Below, one piece after another: positions 21,181 through 32,558 of a DNA stretch of 64,000 nt. This DNA comes from Stercorarius parasiticus. Taxonomy: Eukaryota > Chordata > Aves > Charadriiformes > Stercorariidae. The DNA is taken from the NCBI GenBank assembly GCA_013396915.1, contig VWZL01001948.1, positions 32,730 to 96,729 on the forward strand, in the 5' to 3' direction. The notes under the pieces were generated by a model. The model was given only the letters and a program-made list of their open reading frames with translations, did not search any database and was not told the origin of the DNA. The stretch's first letter is position 1. Every line of letters begins with the position of its first letter. The position numbers and the translations under genes are program-made.

Positions 21181-22515
21181 CTGCAAAAAAACAGCATACA
21201 TAGTACATGTCATTAATCTATGCTCATGTTCTCAGCCCAGCTCAACAAAATATTTATAATGCAAACACTGTGCAAATGGACCACTTTCTATCTTAAGTCT
21301 GCTTTTCACCCAGGTGTTGTTTGTTCATGAGTTATCGAACAAAATTTCTCTGAGCTTAAAGGTTGACAGCATAAGAAAGAAAAACGGGTATCTGTCCTTT
21401 TTTATGTCTTCCAGGTTATGAATAAATAATAGAAAGTTTGCTAAGGTACATCAGTTCTTTGATTGCCAGTGAATCAATAAAGACTGAGAAATCAAGTGGA
21501 GCTATGCAGTAAACAACACATTGCTTTTGTTTTTTTTTTTTATAATATTTATGTAATTGTATAGACTAAGTATCACGAGAAAGGAAATCTTTGTTTAAAA
21601 ATCGAATATTTTATGCACTTTCCTGATATTCTGCGAACTTTAAATAAACGCCAGGTAGACCTTTCAGGGGACACTGCACAAAACTACTAGAAACAGCATT
21701 TACAGTATCTATATATTTAAAAAAAAAAAAAGAACATTAAAAAAAATCCCCTGGAAATAAATCCATTAGTCCTTTCTTAATTAACAAGAGACACTTGCAA
21801 ACTCTTAACTATTATTTGCAGGTCACCTTTAAAGCAAAATTACTCTTATTGCTGAAATCCTTCTGCCTACAAATTTAAATTAGGTGAAACACGAAGACTT
21901 TCCGTGACTTTTTGCCAGGTACCATTCAGCCAGCCACGCACAAGGTTCTCACAAATTCTTGCTCAATCTAATTTGGTAGTACAGTGCTGGATATGGGACA
22001 CCAGGATAATTTCACACCAGCAGCCAGCAGCCCAGGCGATGGTTAGACCACGGAGATGAATATTAGGAAACGGTGGCTCTAATCCTTTCACAAAAAGTGG
22101 TTATTTCAACTTGATTGTTCTAGTCTTCAGTTCCAGCTTTCTAATGCTGGTTTACAACTCTCAGATGAAAAGGGTCATGCAAACACTGTAGTTTTATGTT
22201 ACCCACCAGGGATTATGAACCATGAAAGAAAAATAGAAAAGGCGGTAGTACAGTATAGCAAGGCCTACCAATGCATCACAGTAAGGAGAAAATACCACTC
22301 CTCTGTCTTCAAAATGCATCTCAGCTGCTTCTCACTAATACAAATGGCTAAATGACTGTCCCCGGCCACCCTGCTCCCTGGCTGGGGCAGTGGGACAGTC
22401 CCTGCCTGCCCTGCCCTGCCCACCCCATGGCCCTCCTGTGGTCCCCAGCATCTGCTGCAGAGGCGAAAGTGAGCAGCAACAACAAGATGGAGCTGAGAAA
22501 GGTGGGGAGACTCAC

Positions 22516-22524
22516 AGATAGCAT
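22516..22524 (-). CDS. PPP1R36: Candidate PPP1R36 start codon and end of first coding exon
   Basis: The minus strand reads AGCACC-ATG-CTA-TCT|GTGAGT: an ATG with A at -3, followed after three codons (Met-Leu-Ser) by a consensus donor in phase 0. The next exon at 21180 needs phase 0. A plausible acceptor (GGTGGTGTCCCAG) lies 10 bases before the ATG, so this could be exon 2 of a gene whose non-coding first exon lies upstream, for example near 28.9 kb. No other in-phase start is obvious nearer. Confidence 0.4.
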
Positions 22525-24110
22525 GGTGCTTGCCTGGGACACCACCAAGAGCGCAGAAGGCAGGCCCTGTTTACAGCAGTATCCTGGTGACAGCCTGCTG
22601 TCCCCTAGGAACCGCAGATCCTAGCAGGTAAATCCCCCTCCAGCCTGCGCTGTGGACTGGGACTCATAGTCTGTGGGCTCTGCTCCTTCCCAGCTCTGCT
22701 AAGCAGCTTCCCTGGGTAACATTTTAGTCCAAACAGGGAAAATAAGTGTTTTCCATGTGGTAACATCTCCACCGCCGCTCATTTGGGCTTCTGCGTCTTT
22801 TTGACAGTCGGGAGCTGCAGAGGTTTTCCTGGTTACTGGCCCAGGACTGGCAGCAGTGAAGGCAGCTGCCCCTGGTCCCTCTGTTATGGGCGTTGATGTC
22901 TATACAGCACTCTGAATGTTAAACATGCTTCAGCTTGGGACTTTACAAGGTTTAAAAGTATATCTACCAGGTCACATGTCTGTGACATGACCTAGATCCC
23001 TATGCGAGCAATCAGCTCAAGATTTGCAAGTGCCCCCTGGAAATAATTCCCGTACGCTAAGGCAGGTCACTTAAGGGCATGATTTTGAGGGAGGGGTTTT
23101 GATCTTTGGGATATTGTCAAGCATTTGCTTTTGCAAGCAGAGAATCTCTCATACTAGTCGTTCACAGTGGGTCAGTGTCATGTATAACTGGTACTGATTA
23201 GTTCGCACCCAAAATTGGTACAAGTTATATTGATAAAAGCACTTTTTCCCAATAGAAGTAAAGTTCTCATGGAGGGTGAGGTTTCACATTACAGCTAAGC
23301 CAGCCTAATAGCTAGTTGTTGATGGAAGAGGCATTCCTGCTCCCATCGAAGTTTACCCATGATTTATCTTTGTGTTGATTCTTTATTTTCTCTGTCCCCA
23401 CAGCAAGGCGGCTCCCTAAACTGTCAAAAACAGTAATCCAGCAAAAACAAATGAGAAACTTTCTGTTGAGTTAGAATTTTACATCAGTTCATGGTGGAGT
23501 CAGAGAAGGGCCAGCAGAGATGCAGAAAAAGATAAGGGGACAGGGAGGACCACACCTCTCAATAGATCAGGTCAGCTATAGTGTGAAAACCAGCCACAAT
23601 CTAGGAAAATTTTGCTAGTACGGCTGCACTAGGCCAGTGTGTACTTCGAAGAGATGAAAATACCTGACCTAAGACTTTTAGACAGGTCAGTTCAGTAAGA
23701 CAGAAGGAATACGTCCTGCGCTTTCAGCTCTTAAAGATGGCATCGTTCATTTCTGCAACAGTTTCTAACTAGGGAAAATACTCCTGAAAACAGCACCAAG
23801 ATGTTCATAACCACATGGAAGAACACATGAACAATACAATGTGGGGAAAGAAAATTTCCATAAAAAAAACCCCTGTCCCTAGCTTCCCCCAATTCCATAG
23901 CCCTACAAACACTGCCTCTTTTCTCCTGTAGGTATTCTTTAAAGGTTTATCCATGCAAACACAATCAGTCCATGGGTAGCTAAGCAGGAATCTCAAATCA
24001 GCCTGAAAATTCATCTCTGGCTCTGTTCTCTACAGCCATCTCTTTTTTTACTTTTTCTTTTTTTTTTTGACAATTGTATTGTGTTTGTTGTGTTTCCAGT
24101 TGCTATTGCA

Positions 24111-24143
24111 GGCTGCCAAGTACATATCTATGCCTTGGCAGCC
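24111..24143. repeat. Perfect 10-bp inverted repeat (hairpin)
   Basis: ggctgccaag and cttggcagcc are exact reverse complements separated by 13 bases. There is no U-run or gene context that would make it a terminator. It is too short for a typical microRNA precursor. Confidence 0.7.
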
Positions 24144-27100
24144 AAGTTACATATTTAAGAGGATGAGAGAAGCAGGTTTGGAAACGACCTCAAATCTCAC
24201 CCATGGCAGCTGGGCAGCAGTATAGAAATAGGCTTCCCATCAGGGGGATGGGGGAGGTATGGAACTGATGGCTCATCAACTCATTTTTATAGAGTGGGGC
24301 TGTCATTAGCCTCAGGAGACCATCGGCCCATCTTGGCTCTAGTAAAAGTTGTGTCAAAAGAACTGGGAAAAGTAAAGGACATGTTGCAGATAGTCAGAAC
24401 CACCACTGTTAGTGTTCGTGGTGCAGGAGGCAGAGGGGACAAGCCTTCGGCTGTACTAGAGTTGGGAGCAAATTGGCACAAAAAGCCCAGATGAAAGATG
24501 GGGAGAAACTAACAGTGAGAACTACCAACAGGGAGAACACCGGTGAATGTAAAGACGGGCTGAGAGCTAAAGACAGAGCTGGCTAGGCAGGCACGGAAGG
24601 CCTGGGAATCAGCGCAGCAAACAGGTAACTAGGGGAAAATGAAGAAAATCTGGAAGGGATTTTTGGACAGTGGGACAGAATTGGCTCTGGCCAAGCACAG
24701 GGGCCAGGACAGACAACAGTATTAGGGGGAACCCCGAAATTGACTGAGTTACCAGGGCAGGAGAGTTGGGATGCTCAGATGCAGCACTGTACCACCTTTA
24801 ACTGAGTGCTTGCTGGAGGAGATCAGTTCAGCCCAGGTATTTCATGAGCTAAGGGTGCAGAGGGGAGCACCAAACATCTCACCCGTGCTGACAGCCCAAA
24901 TGGGTATCAGTCTGGAAAAAAAAACTTAAAAGCCTGGCATTGTGTAGTAAAGGAGATTAGTGTCTGTTGGATCCCTGCTTCAGCTGTTGCAAGAGTTGGA
25001 AGCTATACAATGAGTAAGCCAGAAGATTACAAGAAGTGAAATTAAGGCGTAATGGTTGAAGCAGTTGAAGGCTACGTGGGAAACTGATTTCCATATGGGC
25101 TTCAGTCACAGAATGCCAGGCAAATCACTCCAACCCGCATTTAACCCTAATGACCATTATTTGCATGCTCTTTTCTCTCTGAGCAAATGGCCTAGCTTCA
25201 TGGAAGTCTGAAATGCAGGGCTAGGTACCCACAGCTGTGACCAAAGCCAACAGGAACTCTACTTTGAACAGTCGAAGAAGTGTATAATACTCATCTGTCT
25301 GAAAAAACAGTTCCTTGGCATTTCCAGTACAAGACCCCATAATGCGTTTGGCTTTTGATATTTTGTTTTATCACCTTCTCTCTGTGGGAATTATACACAT
25401 CTCAGGGGTAAAAACTACATGTTCAATGTTGTGAAGCATTCAAGATGCAATGATGATGAGATTCACAGGCAACATCCTAAGGGATAATTCTACTCCAGAG
25501 CTGGGGCTGGACAGAACATAGTAAATAAGGTGTATATTGAACTGGGAAGTATTACTCAGAGTATACGCTGCCCATTGTGTGCACGGGCAGGTGCCCTACA
25601 GAAGAAAAAAAATTTAAAAAACCTGTTACTGTGTAATTAAAAACTGGGTTATGATGCATAAGCACTAAGAAAGAAGAAATAGGCTTGCTCTGATAGTCAT
25701 AGTTCTGAACAAGTGACCTTGCAACCTTAATAGGGTTCTTTTAATGTTGTTTCTTGTGGTGTTTTCGTCTCCATGTGCGTCCCAGTAGCTGTGAACACTC
25801 AACAGTACACATATGTATCCATTCTTTAGGTATATCTAATGTTTAATTCAGATATCACACCCAGAAAATAAACACATGCATAAACTCAACAAAAATATCA
25901 CTGACTCACCATCTGGTCATTCACCTCCTTTCTGCCTCTTGTTTCTCCTTGCTGTGTCAAGTCTCTGTCTTCCATACCCACCGTATTAATTTCCTCCTCT
26001 CTTCCTGGGGGCAGTTAAATGTCAGCCCTGGTTTCTCTGGGAATATCAGACTCTGTGCACACACCGCTGTTTGTATTAGACACACAAGTACAGAATTCAA
26101 TTTCACAGTAGCTAATACTTAGCCCATGACTACGCCATTTACCTGCCAAGTGCTTCTGCCTGGTCATTAAAAACAGGATCATGCTATATGAATGGAATAA
26201 ATAATGTCCTTAGGCATAATACTATGAGCACTGGTGTGGTTTTTCACTTCAAATTTGTGCAAAATCGAAGCTCCTAATTCTTTGTTTTCAGCAATTTGCA
26301 CTGTTTTCACATGTTAACACTGCTGCATTTCAGTCCCATCCCTTGGGTCATCCAAAGCACAGGGTAGTTAGATAGTTGCACTGTAACTTCTGGAGAGATA
26401 TTGTGTTCCCTCACATCCTCGTCTTCCTGGGACACCAGTCCCCACCTTGCCTTAGGTTCAGAGCCCTGTGGCCTGGCTACCTGCTGCGTTCAGTGGCGAC
26501 TACATCCACAGGGGCAAAGTGGCTAAAGGTGTTCGATAGGCAAAGGCAGAATTAGCTACGGAGTCCAGATCGAAGGTCCAAGGGAAACCAGGAGGCAGTG
26601 ATTGCGTCGCATCGCTTACGCACCACATGCTGCTTTTGGAGAGCCAGAAAAACCAGCTGCACATTCTTTTACTGAAATCCTCGTGCAATTCCTCCCTCTG
26701 CGTGGTTTTATCAGATGAGATTATTGAACATTAGCAGTTGTCAGCTATTTTCATGCAGCTAGGCATTTGCCTTGTGCTCCTAACAATCAACCTTTTGTTA
26801 TTAACATGCCTGTAACAGAAAGGCAGAAGTATTAAACTCATACTGAATAGCTATTTTCAAAAATATGATTTTGATTCTGTACCTGAGATGCTCAGAAAAC
26901 TATGGAGCTTAAAAAAACTGTCATAGCCTAGCTTCTAGTTCTTCTGTAGGACATAATAACCATCTCCCTGGTATAGAATGAGGAAAAAAGAAGTAGAGAA
27001 TTTAATATAGATGTACTATATTAAAGTACAGTGCTATTCAATTCTGTGAGCTGTGAAGGTAATCATTGCAGAGAACTTTATTTTTAGGTTTTAGTTTATA

Positions 27101-28909
27101 ACAGAGACTTTTTGGCTTAGTTATCTTCCACCTGTAGTGCCGCAGCTAGGACTAAGGACTTGCTAGCATCAGTTGTCTTTAACCAGGCTGTGTTAGCACG
27201 TTTGCAAACATGTTGTGAATGAGGTCTGCCGCAGGAAAATAAGGAGTCTGACAAATGAGAAATAAACGTGGTTTTGAAAGAAATATGTTTATGTTTTCAG
27301 ACACAGCCTGGCAAAAAGAAATGCTGCTTTCAGCTCTGACTGTCAGTTCAACCATGCGACAGCTCTTAGAGGGATTGATAGTTAGAAAATATTTCATGAT
27401 GCTTGTCAGTGAACAGCAAGGCAACCAAGACCAATGAAACCCATGGGGTTTTCTATATAGTCTTGCTGAAATACATAGCATTAGGAGTTCTGGAAGTGGT
27501 TTTGCCTCCTTAATTCTATTCAAAATAGTTTTTTAACTGCAATCATTTGCAGCAGTGACATTTTGAACTGCTCCAACAGATAGGGTACAGGTGCTGCTAC
27601 CTAAGCACGAGCAAGAATGACCTCACGCTTCTTGGTCCAAAGTGCGACAGTGATCTGTCAACTTGTGTACAGGCCAACACACAAATACCAATTCCTAAAT
27701 GGTAGAAGAGAGTATCTTCAGCAATGGAAAAGGAACAAAAATTTCCTATACTTGATTTTCCTTAAAAGAAAGACTACCAAAACTGTGCTGCCTCTTAGAA
27801 GGAAATTCATCCCCTCTCTAAAATTCCTGGCTGGTGCTGTTATTGGGATGACAAGAGGAACCAGCCTGTCTATGTCTCCACCCTACTGATGCAGGAGAGA
27901 GTAAAGGCAAATGGGTCACGCAAGGGTGGATCAGGCGTTTTTAATACTGCTGTTTCATATGTGGAAGTGAAATATGTTGTTGCATCTGGAAATGCTGGCC
28001 TGCCCAACTATATAATCACCACGCTGCTGCAAGCAAAATCTACTCTAAAGGCAGGTCTATGCTATAGGCTTCTGCCTGAATAAATATGAGGATGAGAGTG
28101 GCGGAGAGATGTGATACCTGACCCACATAGGTGTGCTAAAGAAGCTTTACTAGCATAACTTGTTTCGCCATGGGGTAGGGAGGGGTGATAACTTTCCTGT
28201 GATGAACAACTACAGACATAATTTCGCTGCTGTAAGAGCATCCATATGCTTTGCTGGTTTAATATCACAGCATTCCCATATGCTAAGGTACAGTGTCCCT
28301 GACGTAGGCAGAGATTAGACCACTGTAAGGGAAACTCATGCCAGTCACAGGCCAAAGGAGGAGAAATGTGGAACACCTTTTCAGTAAGTAGAGCTTGAAA
28401 TGCTGTTACATTGCAACACACTAACAAGACTGAAGAAAAGAACTTTAAAATTAAGTATGCATGCTGGGCGTGTGTGCTTTTTAACATGATGCCTTGCATT
28501 TAATGTAAGTGCCAAGACTGGAAATGTGAATTCCCTGAACATTTTTCCCTTTTCTTCCTGTTCCTGTGGGAGTGGCTCACAATGGGGAAGACAAAATTTG
28601 TGGTGCAGTGCTCAGGTGCCACATCTCCTTCAGAGCTCTCTCCCCTTGGCTGCGCCCCACAGTGCCCCAAACCTTCAAGGAGAACCTTTCAAATAAACGA
28701 CAGGCAGCTCCCGAGAGAAAGGCTGCCCAGCCTGCAGGGCTCTACGCGGTGTCTCCCCAGAGATAAAAGGAAGGCTGCCAGGATACATTCATTCCTGTCT
28801 TTAAGATGGTATCACAAGGGGATGAGCAGGGCTGCAGCCTGTCTGCTAAGTCCTCTGTGCAGAACTTCAAACAGACGCTCTGGAGGCGGCAGGGCACGGG
28901 CTTACTCAC

Positions 28910-29030
28910 CCGGCCGGCTCGGTGGACACAGCCTGCCCAAGCACGTCTCAGCTTTCCAGCTCCCGAGTGGGTTGCCCTCAGACAGCTCTCTTGTCCTCTG
29001 CTCCCTCCGAGGGCTCTCACATGGCACATT
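28910..29030 (-). other. PPP1R36: Candidate PPP1R36 upstream first exon
   Basis: The minus strand has the near-ideal donor GCCGG|GTGAGTAAG with its last exon base at 28910, inside a locally GC-rich stretch. An open minus-strand frame ends HRAGR in phase 0 at this donor, which could also join the exon at 21180 directly. I see no similarity to PPP1R36, so a non-coding exon or a chance donor are both possible. The 5' boundary is arbitrary. Confidence 0.25.
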
Positions 29031-31727
29031 ATTTTAGTAATGCTTTCGGCTTTGTCTTTTTTAGGCTCTTCTCTCTCCCCTGCAAAGAGAGGGTGGGGAA
29101 TTGCAGGGCGACACAGGAGCGATTGCTTTGCATTGCAACACACCTGGCTGCACCGTGAGCCAGGTGCTAAGGTGCTTAAGGGTGATTAATTTGGGTGATT
29201 AAATTCTCCAGTATTAATGCTACGGGTGTTACTCTGTAGGAAATAATACCATCCCTATAAACCCAATCAGCAAATATAAGAAGCCATCAAAAGTTAGCAC
29301 TGTAGTTACACAAGTGCTACGAAGTTATAACCACTTTATATCCTTCCTATGGGCTTGGTCTTTTCACGCAGCCCTGTTGAAGGGTAAGTGAAGTCGGAAA
29401 CCCAGGCCCATGATTTTGACAGAAGGAGGTGGCTTTCCCTGTGAGTCAGGAGAGTACAAAGGAGGAGAGATGCTGAGTGTGGAAGCAATGAAACTGCAGA
29501 TTTTAGACAAGATTATTTTCCTGGCTTTGCCAAATTCATTTGAAATGTGCAACTACTCCCCAGAACTACATGTGCACACCAAATACACCTATTTGCAAAT
29601 GAGGAACAGCGTTTGCCACTCTGACATTACTTTATTTCTTTAAGAAACTGGGTGAAAAAATGTAGACCACTGGAGTCAGTGTGAATCTTCCACTAACAGG
29701 ATCAGAGTTCACTCTACAGTAAGTACAACATACTGAGAATCAATGCAAAGTTATTCTTTGTTTTATAAACTAAGTGGATGAATGCAAGGAATCTAGCTCT
29801 GAGCCCTTCAAGTTTTCTGCCTCTTGCATTTTGGGGGGTTGTTCATATACTTGAAAGATTACTCTGTGCCTTGAGACTTCAAATCTTTTCCCAGTCATGT
29901 AAGTCAGCAGAAGTTTCTCGTCCTTTACATATCCCATACACAGTCTAGGTGTCTCCATACTAAAAAATATCCCTTCCCTAGGAAAAAAAAATTATACAAT
30001 TATTCCAGTGTTAACCTGTTCATGTCCTCAGCCCCTCGGGTGTTTTGACCATCCGGATGGGTACTTCATTTGTGTGGTCTTCTGTTACTCCCTGCCTACC
30101 CCACTGCTGAAATGGGCACAGGCTGAGGACAGATGACAGTGCAAGCATGGGACAAACTATCTGCTGTGTGCATTTGGGTACATTAGCTCTGCACTACACT
30201 TAAATAGATGTTTGGGGAAAACAACAAAAAATTGTGTTTAATAACTGGGAAGCGACACTGAGGAATGCACACTGAGGGCTGAAAAGTAAAGGAAACTATG
30301 TGGCAACGTCAATTACCAGTCAGGGAATAGAAAAAATAGTTAACCCGCATTTACAATGAACGTGAGTGCTACCTAATCCTTACCGTCATCCCATAGTAGA
30401 GGGATTTCTGTTAGGAAGAATGTCTCTGACAAAGTATTGCACTTTGCAGCAACAACTTTTCACTTACAGATAATCTACTGCTATTCATAAACATATTTAT
30501 GTACTAGTTCCTAGAAAAAAAAGATTTTTAAAGTCATGGTATCTTCTTATTCTCAGGGGTCCTATATACGTTACAGACTGGAAATCAAGAGTCTGATTGC
30601 CAGGAAAATGCTGCGTACATAAACACCAAAAGCACCCAGCCTGATAACAGCCTTTCGAGGTTTCACTGAAGCACTCGGCAGGTGCTGAACTTGCTGTAAT
30701 TGACTTCTCAGGTCTCCCTGTGATGGCACTGCCATTTACCTATGAACCGTTCAATAAACTTGAAGTGGTTTTGAATCATTTGCAACAACAGCTGATCAAA
30801 CAAGCTTTTTACATGCCTTGTATTCCCCCGTGGCGACTGTAACCCCTTTCTGTAGCCAGTGAAGAGAAAACCACAGTCAGTGCCCTGGCAAACCAGCCAA
30901 AAGAAGTAATGTAATAAACTGGAGTTTCACATCTCCACTGATTATTTAATACTAAACAAGTTTATTTTTGTCTGCCCTCTCATCACAAAATATTTTTATA
31001 GATTTTTATTTTTTTTATAGATCATCTACAAGCTTAAGGAATCGGGGTCCTAAAAGTCTTTGCAGCACGGCGAGCCAGCAGGGCAGCGCCTGCCCTATTT
31101 CCCAGCACACCAACACTCCCACTTACTAACGAGCAACCAAACAAAAACACAGCGGATGATTCCCTTCAGCTGCACACTGCTCTGTGGTTTTTTCCCTTAA
31201 AGGACAAGCCAGTCCAAAAACATGCATGTCATCAGACTCCTCCATTACAGCTCATTAATTTGCAGCTCCTCAGACTCTAAACACGGCGCTTTTTCACATT
31301 CTGAAACAAATGAAGAGCTCTGTAGACGGTTTGTAGTAAAGCCAGACAAGTTTAACAACTACAATTTTTGCCTATTCTATCAAGTTCAGCATCCCAGCTC
31401 CTTACTCAGCACTCCCAGCTCTCAGGGTCCTTGGCAGCTGTACTTTGGATCATCTTAGGACAGGAAAAAACACATTCAGTAAAGTTTTGAAAGCTCAGCT
31501 TGCATACTAGCAACCCAAGAATAACTCAGTGATTTATAGAGCTGCCCACAAACCGGTCTCCATTTTATCGAGCCCAGCCGCCTTGCCAAGCAGGACTATT
31601 TTTGTTGTACTTGTTACCCCGCTGTTTTTATCTTAGCGACACAAACACGGTAAGCCACCCCACATTCCCCCCGCTGCAGCTCAAGTCACCAGCTGTGGAT
31701 GAAGAGCATACCCTGCCTAAAAACATT

Positions 31728-31749
31728 CCCCCCCCCCCCCGCCCCCCCC
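31728..31749 (+). repeat. Poly-C tract
   Basis: Thirteen C, one G, then eight C. It lies at the start of a 400-base C-rich, G-poor stretch (to about 32150) just beyond the HSPA2 polyadenylation site. The minus strand is correspondingly G-run rich and could form quadruplex structures. Confidence 0.9.
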
Positions 31750-32187
31750 AAACTCAGGGAAACTTTTTCCCCACCGTGGCAGTGTTGGGGTCCCACTCAC
31801 ACCAGCCCCAGAAGCAGGTCTTGGTGTCAGCAACACCCGCAGCCCCCTTCCTGGGGAAAGGCAGCTCACCCCCAGGGCAGGGCTCCCTTCGGGCAAGCTG
31901 CCACCCTGGTACCAAGCCTGCGTCAGTCACCATATCCCATTCCTCCTCACATTGCCTTTCTGGGGTCTCCGCTAGCTGCCCCCCCGCTAGAGTCAGCACC
32001 CCCCACCCCAGCTCAGCAGGCTCCTGGCACCCACCCGCCCTGGGGCATGGTCCCGGAGGGGAGCACTGAGCTCGGGGGTCACCAACACCACCAGGAAGGT
32101 CTTCCTCACCCCTCCTCACCACCACACACCCCCCACCCCACACTACTGCCCCTTGACAGACAGGAAAAGTTTATGCTTTAAATACGT

Positions 32188-32197
32188 TTTATTTATT
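32188..32197 (-). terminator. HSPA2: HSPA2 polyadenylation signal
   Basis: The plus strand reads tttatttatt, giving overlapping AATAAA hexamers (AATAAATAAA) on the minus strand. They lie about 360 bases past the HSPA2 stop codon and are the best signal in that interval. They predict a 3' UTR of roughly 380 bases. Confidence 0.7.
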
Positions 32198-32558
32198 AGC
32201 AAAATTTCCAGAAGCCAAATGTGGCATTTTTTAATCTTTCATAAAGATTTCCATGCATAACTTGAAACTTGTCAACTGCAACAGTCAAGTGGTTACTTTA
32301 GAAGAGACACTTGAACAGAGACAAACATCCAGAGTACAAACGGCTGTATCTGAATTAACAAAACTTGTCTATTACTAACCTTATAAAGCAGGACGTGCCT
32401 TCCCTTTTATCAAAACCAAGCTGACAGATCTGCCTTTATACACACCCAACAGAATAAACTCTGTTATCGGCAAGGACGTTTTCCTTAAACGTTAGAAAAA
32501 AAAAACAAAGCAAAGAATAGAGTGACTGTCCATAAACCAGTCTTTACTTCAGTCCTCT

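Larger units (their letters stand above)
22525..32160 (-). other. Region between PPP1R36 coding part and HSPA2
   Basis: About 9.6 kb without a confirmed coding exon. It may include a long PPP1R36 5' intron and non-coding first exon (candidate donor at 28910). It holds a perfect inverted repeat at 24111-24143, a moderately GC-rich stretch at 28.6-29.1 kb and a C-rich stretch at 31.7-32.15 kb. The frames of 120-160 codons in the last two lie in GC-rich low-complexity DNA, occur on both strands and match nothing I know. Confidence 0.5.

Noticed and set aside
28582..29189. Overlapping plus-strand frames of 127-151 codons and a 133-codon minus-strand frame
   Set aside because: Both strands are open in GC-rich DNA with no recognisable domain and no plus-strand gene expected here.
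31602..32181. Pro/Ser-rich frames of 155 and 160 codons on the plus strand and 129 on the minus strand
   Set aside because: They are products of the C-rich low-complexity block, open in several frames at once, with no protein family resemblance.
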